A stretch of 64,000 bases of DNA from Georgenia_B sunbinii. Its GTDB lineage: Bacteria > Actinomycetota > Actinomycetes > Actinomycetales > Actinomycetaceae. Below, in pieces: positions 38,184-46,431 of this stretch. Positions within the stretch are counted from its first letter, which is position 1. The number at the start of each line of letters is the position of its first letter. A model generated the notes under the pieces. That model had not been told where the DNA came from. It did no database searches and saw nothing but the letters and a program-made list of their open reading frames with translations. Where the stretch lies: NCBI RefSeq assembly GCF_036421855.1, contig NZ_JAZGOK010000001.1, one strand, 5' to 3'. The translations under genes and the position numbers were made by a program.

Positions 38184-38465
38184 TCAGGTCGGGCCGATCC
38201 GGGGGAACGGGTCGGTCGCGAAGACGAACTCGACGGGCACCTCGAAGTGAGCCGCGATGCGTAGCGCTAGGTGGAGGCTGGGGGCGTACTCGCCCCGCTC
38301 GAGGTAGCCGATGGTCTGGTAGTGCACGCCGAGCGCATCGGCCAGCTCCCGCCGGGTGGTGCCGCGCTCGACACGCAGCATCGCGATGCGGTTGTGGACA
38401 GTCTCGGGTGGCGACGCGCGCGCTCGCGCGTCGCGGCGGGCTGCCACCTCGTCGGCCTCAGACAC
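38184..38465 (-). CDS. XRE-family transcriptional regulator
   Basis: 93 residues from GTG 38465. One Cro/C1 helix-turn-helix: NRIAMLRVERGTTRRELADALGVHYQTIGYLERGEYAPSLHLALRIAAHFEVPVEFVF. Last gene of the ABC-2 transporter operon; its start overlaps the permease stop by eight bases. Such small HTH proteins near transporters often control their own operon; the palindrome at 40,255-40,274 in the operon promoter is the likely site. Confidence 0.9.
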   Translation of the reverse strand: MSEADEVAARRDARARASPPETVHNRIAMLRVERGTTRRELADALGVHYQTIGYLERGEYAPSLHLALRIAAHFEVPVEFVFATDPFPRIGPT

Positions 38466-39312
38466 GCTGGAGCTGCTTCTCACGGCGGGCTGCGACGGAG
38501 GAGCCGGACTCGCGCCGGGCCATCCGCCGCAGCAGCACCGGAGCCACGAGGATCCCGACGACGGCCCACAGGCCGAGCACGCCGAAAGCCTCCAGCGTCC
38601 GCCAGCTCTCGCCGACCTCGATCGCGACGGCCGAGTCCGGCAGCATCGCGCCGCGCAGCCCGAGGCCCAGCCAGTACAGCGGCGTCACCTGACCGACCAC
38701 CTGCACCCAGTCGGGCAGCTGGGTGAGCGGGAAGAACACGCCCGAGACGTAGACCAGCCCGCCCATGACGAGCATCCCCCAGCCGCCGACGCTGCGGGGG
38801 TTCTTGAACACCGACCCGACGACGAAGCCGATCGGCACGCACGCGACGAGACCGAGCAGCAGCACGCCCACGAGCTGAACCGCACCGGTCACGCCCAGGT
38901 GGTCCCACAACCCCGGTACGAGGAACGTCGCCGGCACGGCGAGCAGGAGGACGTTGAAGCTCACCTCGAGCGTGGTCCGCGTGGTCTGGCCGACGACGTA
39001 GCCCCGCATCCCGTGGGGGACGGACTTGGCACGCAGCAGCGTGCCGTCCTCCCGCTCGGTCGTCACGGCCGTGGCCAGTCCGTAGGCGGCGGCAAACACC
39101 GTGGTGAAGGCGAGCACCCCGGGGAAGAGGAGAAGTGATAGCGAGATGCCGCTGCCTTCGATCTCGTTGCTGCGGTTGAGCCACATGACGACGAGGAAGA
39201 TCGCCGTCCCGAAGGCGTAGTACGTGAGGTCTTCCGGGGCTCGGATGCTCTTGCCGAACTCGGTCCGGCCGCGGCGCAGACCCGCCCGGACCGCGTTGCT
39301 CGTCGGGTTCAT
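38458..39312 (-). CDS. ABC-2 type transporter permease
   Basis: 284 residues with six membrane helices and a conserved ABC-2 pattern: TTEREDGTLLRAKSVPHGMRGYVVGQ between helices 2 and 3 and GVFFPLTQLPDWVQVVGQVTPLYWLGLGLRG near the end. Drug/lipid or peptide exporter of the DrrB/NodJ type. ATG overlaps the ATPase stop by four bases. Confidence 0.92.
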   Translation of the reverse strand: MNPTSNAVRAGLRRGRTEFGKSIRAPEDLTYYAFGTAIFLVVMWLNRSNEIEGSGISLSLLLFPGVLAFTTVFAAAYGLATAVTTEREDGTLLRAKSVPHGMRGYVVGQTTRTTLEVSFNVLLLAVPATFLVPGLWDHLGVTGAVQLVGVLLLGLVACVPIGFVVGSVFKNPRSVGGWGMLVMGGLVYVSGVFFPLTQLPDWVQVVGQVTPLYWLGLGLRGAMLPDSAVAIEVGESWRTLEAFGVLGLWAVVGILVAPVLLRRMARRESGSSVAARREKQLQRV

Positions 39313-40247
39313 CGGGCAGCCTCCAGCTCGACGACGTCCGGGCCCGCGGGTTCCTTGCTGCGGGCGACCATGGTCAGGTAGGTGTCCTCCAGGGTGGTGC
39401 GGCGCACCTCGAGGTCCGCGATGTCCTCGCTCTGCCGGGCGAAGAGCTCACGGACGAAGGCGGTGCCGTCCACGGTCGCGTGGACGTGGCGCTGCCCGCC
39501 GGCGGTCCACCGGACCTCCGTGCGGCCGGCGACCTGCCGGGCCAGCTCGTCCGCGCTCCCGTCAGCCACGATCCGCCCCCGGTCGAGGATGAGGATGCGG
39601 TCGGCGAGCTTCTCGGCCTCGGCGAGGTCATGGGTGGTGAGCAGGATGGTGGTGTCCTCGAGGTCGCTCAGCCGGTGGATGAGCTCGTGGAAGTCACGCC
39701 GGACCGCCGGGTCGAAGCCTGCGGTCGGCTCGTCGAGGAAGAGCAGCTGCGGCCGGCCGACGATTCCGATCGCGACGTCGAGCCGGCGCCGTTGCCCGCC
39801 GGAGAGCGTCTTGACCTGCTGCTCGGCCTGCGCGGTGAGTCCGACCCGGTCGAGCAGCTCCGCCGTCGGGAACGGGCGGTGGCGATCGGCGGTGGCGTAC
39901 GGCCGGTAGAAGGAGCCGAAGTGGTCGAGGAGCTCGCGGACCTTCCACCGGCCGTGGTCGCGCCACGACTGGAGGACGACACCGACGCCGGCCCGCCACT
40001 CCTCGTCGGCCCTCGCCGGGTCCTGGCCGAGCACCTGCACATGCCCCTCCGAGGGCAGCCGGAAGCCCTCGAGGATCTCGATGGTCGTCGTCTTTCCGGC
40101 ACCGTTGGGTCCCAGGAGCACGACCACCTCGCCACGGTCGACGTGGAGGTCGACGCCGTCGAGCACATCGGTGGCCCCGTATCGCATCCGAAGGCCGGTG
40201 ACATCGATGACCTTGCTGCCCGGTCGGGTCGCCCCGTCGTCGCTCAT
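39309..40247 (-). CDS. ABC transporter ATP-binding protein, DrrA type
   Basis: 312 residues. Walker A GPNGAGKTTT, signature LSGGQRRRLDVAIG, Walker B LLFLDEPTAGFDP, H-loop TTHD, then a C-terminal regulatory extension typical of the DrrA/CcmA group of drug exporters. First gene of the operon ATPase-permease-XRE. Its start lies 7 bases from the palindrome that covers the promoter. Confidence 0.94.
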   Translation of the reverse strand: MSDDGATRPGSKVIDVTGLRMRYGATDVLDGVDLHVDRGEVVVLLGPNGAGKTTTIEILEGFRLPSEGHVQVLGQDPARADEEWRAGVGVVLQSWRDHGRWKVRELLDHFGSFYRPYATADRHRPFPTAELLDRVGLTAQAEQQVKTLSGGQRRRLDVAIGIVGRPQLLFLDEPTAGFDPAVRRDFHELIHRLSDLEDTTILLTTHDLAEAEKLADRILILDRGRIVADGSADELARQVAGRTEVRWTAGGQRHVHATVDGTAFVRELFARQSEDIADLEVRRTTLEDTYLTMVARSKEPAGPDVVELEAAR

Positions 40248-40254
40248 GGTCAGA

Positions 40255-40274
40255 ATGTAGCAGTGATGCTACAT
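40255..40274. promoter_or_regulatory. Palindromic operator over the ABC-2/XRE operon promoter
   Basis: ATGTAGCA-GTGA-TGCTACAT is a perfect 8+8 inverted repeat. On the minus strand a plausible TTTACG, 17 bases, TACATT promoter places its -10 inside the palindrome, leaving a very short leader before ATG 40247. The region is also AT-richer than its surroundings. Binding by the operon's own XRE protein is inference; the promoter boxes are moderate matches. Confidence 0.7.
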
Positions 40275-40355
40275 CTCGTAAAGGCATTACATCGGCCGGT
40301 CGGACCCCATGGCATCGGCCCGGTGCCCCGTTCGCGGGCGCACTACCGTGGGGCC

Positions 40356-41072
40356 ATGGGCACCGGAGCTGGACGCACCTCGGTCACCCCGCGCTCGCGC
40401 ATCCTCCTCCCGCTGCTGACCGCCGTCGTCGCGCTCGCGGTCGTGATCGGCTCCGCCATGTCTGCTCCCTGGCACGCCGATCCGGGCGGCACGGCGATCG
40501 ACCAGCCGGCGCCGCAGATCACCCTCCCGGAGCAGCCAGCCGCCGAGCCCGCCGAGCCGCCGGAGGAGTCCACCGACTCCGGCGTGCCGCTGATGCTCTG
40601 GGCAGTCATCGCCGGTCTCGTCCTCCTCATCCTCGCGCTGCGGGCGTTCCTCGCCCGAGCGAGCTTCACCCGCGGCACCGACGGCGGCGTTGTCGAGACG
40701 ACGACCGGCGGGGTGCTGCCGGTCGCCGACGTCCCGCTCGAGCCGGACCTGCCCGCGCTACGACGCGGGGTGGCGGCCGCGCGGGCGGCGCTCGCCGGCC
40801 ACGCCGAGCCCGACGACGCCGTCATCGCCGCCTGGCTCGAGCTCGAGGCCGCCGCGGCCAGCTCGGGCGTCGACCGTGCCCCCTCCGACACCCCGACCGA
40901 GCTCACCACCGCCGTGCTCGGCGCCACCCGCGCCGACGCCGGCGCCACCCGTACCCTGCTGCACCTGTACCACCGCGCCCGGTTCGCACCGCACGCCGTC
41001 CTCGACGCCGCTGACGTCGCACGGGCGGTGGGCTGCCTGGAGCGCATCGCCGAGTCGTGGCAAGACACATGA
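40356..41072 (+). CDS. DUF4129 domain-containing membrane protein
   Basis: 238 residues. Helices at about 15-35 and 77-97 with a proline/glutamate-rich stretch between, then a cytoplasmic DUF4129-like helical domain (LPALRRGVAAARAALAG, AWLELEAAAASSGV, TLLHLYHRARFAPHAVLDAADVARAVGCLERI). In module 1 the same domain is fused to the transglutaminase; here it is a separate first gene of module 2. Stop overlaps the next gene (ATGA). Confidence 0.8.
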   Translation: MGTGAGRTSVTPRSRILLPLLTAVVALAVVIGSAMSAPWHADPGGTAIDQPAPQITLPEQPAAEPAEPPEESTDSGVPLMLWAVIAGLVLLILALRAFLARASFTRGTDGGVVETTTGGVLPVADVPLEPDLPALRRGVAAARAALAGHAEPDDAVIAAWLELEAAAASSGVDRAPSDTPTELTTAVLGATRADAGATRTLLHLYHRARFAPHAVLDAADVARAVGCLERIAESWQDT

Positions 41073-41536
41073 GCCGCTGGCGGCTGCTCGGCGGCGCACT
41101 CCTCACCGCAGGCGTGGTCACCGTGATGACCCTGCTGAACTTCGACGGCGTCAACATCGCCCTCGGCGCAGTCGCCACCGTCGCGCTCAGCACGCTCACC
41201 GGGCACCGTGAGATCGGCGGCGACCTCGGCTGGCCGGCGCTGCCCGCCGACGAGCGCGGCGGCCACCGCCACGAGGTCTCCCAGCTCTCCTGGTCACTGA
41301 CCGACCGGGACGGCCGGGTCGGCGAGCGCGGGCTGCGCCGGCTGCGCGACGTCGCCGCCGGCCGCTTACGCCTCGCCGGCATCGACCCCGACGACGACGA
41401 CGCCGTCCGCGCCGCCATCGGCGAGCACGCCTGGCGCACCCTGCGCATCACCCGCGACAACCGACCGACCGTGCGGGCGCTGGACGCCTGCCTCACCGCA
41501 CTGGATGACCTTCAAGGAGCCCCGCATGAGTCCTGA
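41069..41536 (+). CDS. Hypothetical membrane protein of the second MoxR module
   Basis: 155 residues from ATG 41069: two N-terminal membrane segments (about 8-28 and 33-48) then a soluble charged part with a DDDD run. No family recognised. It overlaps the DUF4129 gene by four bases and the moxR start by eleven, so it belongs to the same translationally coupled operon. Confidence 0.75.
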   Translation: MSRWRLLGGALLTAGVVTVMTLLNFDGVNIALGAVATVALSTLTGHREIGGDLGWPALPADERGGHRHEVSQLSWSLTDRDGRVGERGLRRLRDVAAGRLRLAGIDPDDDDAVRAAIGEHAWRTLRITRDNRPTVRALDACLTALDDLQGAPHES

Positions 41537-42530
41537 GCCCACTGCCGCGGCCGAGCCGCTGCCCGTCGCGGAGGTCGCCCGGCTGGGCGGCGCCGTGCTG
41601 GCGGAGGTCGGCACCGCCGTCGTCGGGATGGCGCAGCCGCTCCGGCTCGCGCTCGCCGCCATCCTCGCCGGGGGCCACGTGCTCTTCGAGGACGTTCCGG
41701 GGCTGGGCAAGACACTGGCGGCGCGCAGCCTCGCGTCCGCGCTGGGCCTCGACTTCCGGCGGCTGCAGTGCACGCCGGACCTGCTGCCGGCCGACATCAC
41801 CGGCTCCTCGGTCTACGACCCGGCGACGTCGACGTTCTCCTTCCGGCCCGGCCCGGTGTTCACCGGCCTGTTCCTCGCCGACGAGATAAACCGGACCGCC
41901 CCCAAGACGCAGTCCGCGCTGCTCGAGGCGATGGCCGAGCGGCAGGTCTCGGTCGAGGGCACCAGCTACCCGTTGCCGTCCCCCTTCCACGTGATGGCCA
42001 CCTCCAACCCGGTGGAGTACGAGGGCACCTACCCGCTGCCCGAGGCACAGCTCGACCGTTTCATGGTGCGCCTCGCCGTCGGCTACCCGAGCGCCGCGGC
42101 CGAGGCGGAGGTGCTCGGCCGGCGGCTGGCCCGGCGCCGGGAGCGCGCCGACGTCGAGCAGGTGGTCGGGCCCGAGCAACTGCTCGCGATGCAGGCCGGC
42201 GTCGAGGCGGTCGACGTCGACCTCGACATCGTCGCCTACTGCGTGGCGCTGGCCGGCGCCACCCGCGCCCAGAGCGCCGTGGAGGTCGGCGCCTCCCCGC
42301 GCGGCTCGCAGGCGCTGCTGCTCGTCGGGCGGGCGCTGGCCGTCCTCGACGGGCGCGACTACGTCACGCCGGAGGACGTCAAGCTGGTCGCGGTGCCGGC
42401 GCTGGCCCACCGGCTCTCGCTCACCGCGGCGGCGTGGGCCGGCGGCACCCAGCCGGAGCGGATCGTCACCGGCCTCCTCGACGTCGTCCCCGGTCCCGTC
42501 AGTACCCGGCAGCCGGCCGCGTCCCGTTGA
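41526..42530 (+). CDS. MoxR-family AAA+ ATPase (module 2)
   Basis: 334 residues from ATG 41526 with AAGGAG upstream. Walker A EDVPGLGKTLAA, Walker B FLADEINRTAPKTQSALLEAM, sensor MATSNPVEYEGTYPLPEAQLDRF. Paralogue of the ATPase at 27,975. The gene ends with a TTGA overlap to the following DUF58 gene. Confidence 0.93.
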   Translation: MSPEPTAAAEPLPVAEVARLGGAVLAEVGTAVVGMAQPLRLALAAILAGGHVLFEDVPGLGKTLAARSLASALGLDFRRLQCTPDLLPADITGSSVYDPATSTFSFRPGPVFTGLFLADEINRTAPKTQSALLEAMAERQVSVEGTSYPLPSPFHVMATSNPVEYEGTYPLPEAQLDRFMVRLAVGYPSAAAEAEVLGRRLARRRERADVEQVVGPEQLLAMQAGVEAVDVDLDIVAYCVALAGATRAQSAVEVGASPRGSQALLLVGRALAVLDGRDYVTPEDVKLVAVPALAHRLSLTAAAWAGGTQPERIVTGLLDVVPGPVSTRQPAASR

Positions 42531-43861
42531 CCGCGCCGCCCCGCACCGGCCGGACCAGCCGGTGGTTCCCGCTGACCCACCTCAGCGGCAGCCTGCTGCT
42601 GGGAGCGGGGCTGCTGGTCGCCGGTGCGCTGCTCGGCCGCGCCGACGTCGCGGCGATCGGTGTCGCGCCCCTCCTCGCGGCTGCGTGGGCGTGGAGCAAC
42701 CGCCCGGACGAGGACCTCACCGTGGAGCTCCGGGCGGCCCAGCAGTTGTCGACCGACCGCACGCTGACCGCCCCGGTGCGGATCGACGCACCGCCCGGCG
42801 CGCGGGCCGCCCGGCTGCGGGTCTCCAGCCCCGGCACCGAGCCCGACGACGCGCTCGTCCGGCTGCCACCCGACGGGGCCCGGGAGATGGTCGTCGCCAC
42901 CACGAGCGTGCGCACCGGGGAGAACGCGCTGTTCCGGGTGGACGCCGTGGGCCTCGGTCCGGGCGCCACGACCGCCAGCTCCGTGGTGACCGTGGGACCG
43001 GCGTCGGTCCTCGTCATGCCCGGCTGGCAGCCGCTCGCCGAGCTGCCGCTGCCCCTGCGGCTGCAGGGCCTCGTCGGGCCGCACTCGTCGCGCCGGATCG
43101 GCGACGGCACCGAGCTGCACGACGTCGCGCCGTTCGCCCCCGGTGACCGGCTGCGCCGGATCGACTGGCGCACCAGCGCCCGGCGCGGCATGCAGGGCGA
43201 CCGGCTCCAGGAGCTCTACGTGCGACGCACCCAGGCCACCGCGGACGCCACCGTCATGCTCGTCATCGACTCCCGCGACGAGGTCGGCCCGGACGTCGCG
43301 ACCTGGGCCGGCGCCTTCCAGGTGCTGCGCAGCGACGCCACCTCGCTCGACATCGCCCGCGAGGCCGCCGCCTCGCTCACCCGCGCCTACCTCGCGCAGG
43401 GCGACCGGGTGGGGCTGGAGGACCTCGGCCGCCGGCAGCGACCGGTGCGGCCGGCCGCGGGGCGCCGCCACCTCGAGCGGATCGTGCGCCGGCTGGCGCT
43501 CTCCGCACCGGAGTCGACGGTGCGGGCGCGGGTGCGGGCGCCGCTGCTGCCGTCCGGGGCGCTCGTCATCGTGCTCTCGACGTTCCTCGACGACGACGCG
43601 ATGACGCTCGCGCTCACCTGGCGCCACTCCGGCCACCGCGTGGTCGCGGTCGACGTGCTGCCCCCGGTGCGGACCTCCCAGCTGCGCACCCGGATGCGCC
43701 TCGCCCACCGGATGGTCGAGGCGCAGCGCGCCGACCGGCTGACGGTGCTGCGCCGCGGCGGGGTAGAGGTCGTGCGCTGGGCCGGCGACAGCCCGCCGCC
43801 CTCGGGCGGCCGGGTGGAGCTGGCCGCCCTCGGCCGCGGCCGCCACGGAGCGCCACGATGA
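42527..43861 (+). CDS. DUF58 domain protein (module 2)
   Basis: 444 residues, probably from the rare start TTG 42527, the only start that couples it to moxR (TTGA). Two N-terminal helices (about 17-50), then the DUF58 motif HDVAPFAPGDRLRRIDWRTSARRG and a vWA-like part (ATVMLVIDSRDEVG). Paralogue of the 28,925 gene. Overlaps the next gene by four bases. Confidence 0.85.
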   Translation: MTAPPRTGRTSRWFPLTHLSGSLLLGAGLLVAGALLGRADVAAIGVAPLLAAAWAWSNRPDEDLTVELRAAQQLSTDRTLTAPVRIDAPPGARAARLRVSSPGTEPDDALVRLPPDGAREMVVATTSVRTGENALFRVDAVGLGPGATTASSVVTVGPASVLVMPGWQPLAELPLPLRLQGLVGPHSSRRIGDGTELHDVAPFAPGDRLRRIDWRTSARRGMQGDRLQELYVRRTQATADATVMLVIDSRDEVGPDVATWAGAFQVLRSDATSLDIAREAAASLTRAYLAQGDRVGLEDLGRRQRPVRPAAGRRHLERIVRRLALSAPESTVRARVRAPLLPSGALVIVLSTFLDDDAMTLALTWRHSGHRVVAVDVLPPVRTSQLRTRMRLAHRMVEAQRADRLTVLRRGGVEVVRWAGDSPPPSGGRVELAALGRGRHGAPR

Positions 43862-44478
43862 CGGCGCGGCAGCTGGTGGCGGCGGTCCGGCGAGCCATCG
43901 GCTCGCGGCGGCAGGCGGGGCCCGCCCGCACGACATTACGGACCGCGACGGCGATACCCGGCTGGGTCATCCGCCTCCTCATCATGCTCTTCGCGGCGGT
44001 CGCGGGCACCGGGGTGGCGAGCACCGAGCCGCAGTGGGCAGTGGTCGCGGCGGTCGCCGTCCTCCTGGCGGTGAACCCCCACGGCGCGCTGGTGCCGGTC
44101 GGCGTCGCCGTGCTCGCCGCCATGCTGGCACTCTCCGCTACCGGGGCCGGGTGGCAGCTGCCGGCGTTGCTGCTGGGCAGCCACGCGGTGGTCGCGCTGG
44201 CGCCGGTCGCGACGGCCACGTCCTGGCGCGGCAGGGTCGAGCTGGCCGTGCTGCGCGACCTGCTGCCGTCGTTCCTCGGCGTGCAGCTCGTGGCCCAGGC
44301 CGCCGGGCTCGGCGCCCGGGTCCTCCAGGGAGCGGGCGAGGTGCCGTGGCTGGTCGTCGTCGCGGTGGCTGCCCTCGGCGGGATCAGCTGGCTGCTCACC
44401 AGGCAGCTCACCCGCCGCCCGCCGCCGACGTCGAGGTCCGCCGCCCTCGAGCGCGACCGCCGCCGCTACTTCCCGTGA
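43858..44478 (+). CDS. Hypothetical membrane protein ending MoxR module 2
   Basis: 206 residues with five predicted helices (about 35-55, 62-80, 84-103, 106-125 and 160-178) and a basic C-terminal tail. No family recognised. Last of five coupled genes. The last two bases of its TGA stop start repeat locus B. Confidence 0.75.
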   Translation: MTARQLVAAVRRAIGSRRQAGPARTTLRTATAIPGWVIRLLIMLFAAVAGTGVASTEPQWAVVAAVAVLLAVNPHGALVPVGVAVLAAMLALSATGAGWQLPALLLGSHAVVALAPVATATSWRGRVELAVLRDLLPSFLGVQLVAQAAGLGARVLQGAGEVPWLVVVAVAALGGISWLLTRQLTRRPPPTSRSAALERDRRRYFP

Positions 44479-44666
44479 CAGCAGACTTGTCACCGACAGC
44501 AGGATTATCAACGGTGGACAATCCCGCTGTCGGCGAGGGGTGGGGTGTCGCCGACAGCAGACTTGTCACCGACAGCAGGATTATCAACGGTGGACAATCC
44601 CGCTGTCGGCGAGGGGGTGGGGGTGTCGCCGACAGCCGACTTGTCGTCGACAGCAGACTTATCCAC
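44477..44666. repeat. Repeat locus B: six direct and two inverted 18-base units with an imperfect 76-base tandem duplication
   Basis: Direct units 44477-44494, 44495-44512, 44553-44570, 44571-44588, 44631-44648 and 44649-44666; inverted units 44514-44531 and 44590-44607 that pair with the preceding unit. Block 44477-44552 (76 bases) is repeated as 44553-44630 (78 bases; the only differences are one extra G in each of two G-runs). Between blocks lies GGCGA, G-rich loop, TCGCC. The locus starts inside the TGA of the upstream gene and its last unit contains the TAA stop of the ABC-F gene on the minus strand (44661-44659). It fills the whole convergent gap. Confidence 0.92.
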
Positions 44667-46233
44667 CAGGACCGAGCACAGCACGGACCAGGCGCCCGTC
44701 CGGCTCCAGCCGCAGGACCGTATCGAGATCGAGACGCTCGAGGAACGCCCGGTCGTGGCTGACGACGAGCAGACCTCCGCGGTAGGCGGTCAGCGCCTCG
44801 ACGAGCTGGTCGACGCTCGGGATGTCGAGGTCGTTGGTCGGCTCGTCGAGGACGAGCAGCTCGGGCGGCGGGTCGGCCAGCAGCAGCCGGGCCAGCGCAA
44901 CCCGGAAGCGTTCCCCGCCGGAGAGCGAGCCCACGGGCCGTTCGACCATCTCGCCGCGGACCAGCAGCCGAGCCAGCCGGCCCCGCACCTCGCCCGGCGT
45001 CAGCTGCGGAGAGGCCTCGCGGACGACGTCGAGCACAGTGGCGTCGTCGTCAAGGTCGTGGCGCTGCGGCAGGTAGCCCACCCGGACCGCCAGCTGCGGC
45101 AGCAGGGTCCGCAGCAGCGTCGTCTTCCCGACGCCGTTCGCGCCGACGAGCGCGACGCGCTCGGGCCCCTGGATGACGACGGCGCGACCGTCGCTGCTCG
45201 GCAGTTCGGCCAACCGCCGGCCTCGAGGCACGCGCGGGTCGGGGACGTCGACCCGGATAGCGTCGTCGTCCCGGACGCCGGCCTCGGCGAGCTCGACGGC
45301 CGCGCGGGCGGCGTCGACCTTGGCGTCGGCAGCTCCCCGACGCGAGCCTTGCGACTTCTCCGCCGAGTTGCGCCGGTCGTTGACCACCATCGGGATGTAC
45401 TTGCGGTTCGCCCTGTCCTTGCGGCCCTGCCGCTCGCTGTGGGCGATGCGCTCCTCGGCCCTGGTGCGCGCACGTCGCTCCTTTCGCAGCGTCTGCTCGG
45501 CGGTGCTCAGCACTTGCCGGGCTGCCTCCTGCTGCGCGTCGAGCCAGCCGCGGTACTCGCTGTAGGGACCCCCGAAGGTGACCAGGCTCCCGCCGCGCAG
45601 CTCGGCGGTGGCGTCCATCAGCTCGAGGAGCGCGAGGTCGTGGCTCACGACCACCAGCGTGCCGCGCCACTGCCGCACGAGGTCGTAGAGCCGCTCGCGC
45701 GAGCCGAGGTCGAGGTTGTTCGTCGGCTCGTCGAGCAGCGCGATGTCCGCCCGCCGCAGGCGCACGCCGACGACGGCGGTGAGCACCGCTTCCCCGCCCG
45801 ATAATGTCGTCACGGGCCGGTCGACGTCGTTGGGCAGGCCGAGGGCGCCGAGCCCGGCGGCGGCCCGCTCGTCGACGTCCCAGTCGGTACCGACGGCGTC
45901 GAAGTGAGCGGGGTCGGCGGAACCGGCCTCGATCGCGCGGAGCGCCTCCCGGGCGGGGGTGATGCCGAGGAGGTCGGCGATGGTGGCCCCGTGGCGTGCG
46001 GTGAGCCGCTGCGGGAGGTGGTCGACAATGCCGGCGGCCGTCACCGATCCGCCGGTGGGTTCGAGCCGCCCGGCGACGAGCCGCAGCAGGGTGGACTTGC
46101 CGGTGCCGTTCGCGCCGACGAGGCCGGTGCGGCCGCGGCCGAAGGTGCCCGAGACGTGCTCGAGGGCGGCTGAGCCGTCCGGCCAGCTGAAGGAGAGGTC
46201 GTGCAGGACGACGGGGGTGGACGAGGTCGACAT
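44659..46233 (-). CDS. ABC-F family ATPase (ribosome-associated, resistance-like)
   Basis: 524 residues, no membrane helices, two ABC domains in tandem. Walker A GANGTGKST and GANGVGKTT, signatures TLSGGE and SLSGGERFRVALARLLL, Walker B IALLDEPTNNLD and LLVLDEPTNDLD. The linker between them (about 215-300) is long and very basic. ABC-F proteins act at the ribosomal E-site; duplicated ABC plus long interdomain linker is shared by antibiotic-resistance members. The 5' region has a short leader frame and possible RBS-hiding hairpin, which fits drug-induced attenuation. Stop lies inside repeat locus B. Confidence 0.9.
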   Translation of the reverse strand: MSTSSTPVVLHDLSFSWPDGSAALEHVSGTFGRGRTGLVGANGTGKSTLLRLVAGRLEPTGGSVTAAGIVDHLPQRLTARHGATIADLLGITPAREALRAIEAGSADPAHFDAVGTDWDVDERAAAGLGALGLPNDVDRPVTTLSGGEAVLTAVVGVRLRRADIALLDEPTNNLDLGSRERLYDLVRQWRGTLVVVSHDLALLELMDATAELRGGSLVTFGGPYSEYRGWLDAQQEAARQVLSTAEQTLRKERRARTRAEERIAHSERQGRKDRANRKYIPMVVNDRRNSAEKSQGSRRGAADAKVDAARAAVELAEAGVRDDDAIRVDVPDPRVPRGRRLAELPSSDGRAVVIQGPERVALVGANGVGKTTLLRTLLPQLAVRVGYLPQRHDLDDDATVLDVVREASPQLTPGEVRGRLARLLVRGEMVERPVGSLSGGERFRVALARLLLADPPPELLVLDEPTNDLDIPSVDQLVEALTAYRGGLLVVSHDRAFLERLDLDTVLRLEPDGRLVRAVLGPGG

Positions 46234-46279
46234 GGAGCCTTCCCGGTGGCGGTTGCTGCGCCGCGCCCGGAAGCAGGCG

Positions 46280-46321
46280 TCAGCGCACGAGCGTGGAGGT
46301 ACCGCTCCGCAGACCTGTCAT
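46280..46321 (-). CDS. Candidate 13-residue leader peptide upstream of ABC-F
   Basis: ATG 46321 to TGA 46280 encodes MTGLRSGTSTLVR, preceded by AAGGA at good distance. The stop is 46 bases from the ABC-F start. In between, TTCCGG can pair with CCGGGAA (one bulge), extended by CC/GG, covering the GGGAAGG ribosome site of the ABC-F gene. Short leader plus RBS-hiding stem is how several actinobacterial ABC-F and Erm genes are induced by ribosome stalling. The rest of 46,322-46,431 shows no clear promoter. Confidence 0.45.
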   Translation of the reverse strand: MTGLRSGTSTLVR

Positions 46322-46431
46322 TCCTCAATCCTTCGCATCCGTCCCCTCACACGCGGGAGGACCCGCGGGGACGCCCCTAGTCTCGGTGAGTCGCTCGCCG
46401 GCAGGCAAGCGAATAGGCGAGAATCCGTTGG

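Noticed and set aside
44477..44666. CRISPR array
   Set aside because: The 18-base units are contiguous or separated by an inverted copy, with no unique 30-base spacers, and no cas genes are near.
44540..44785. Protein-coding frames running through repeat locus B
   Set aside because: They are translations of the hairpin repeats (SPTADLSPTAGL-type periodicity) without ribosome sites, and they run antisense into the ABC-F gene.
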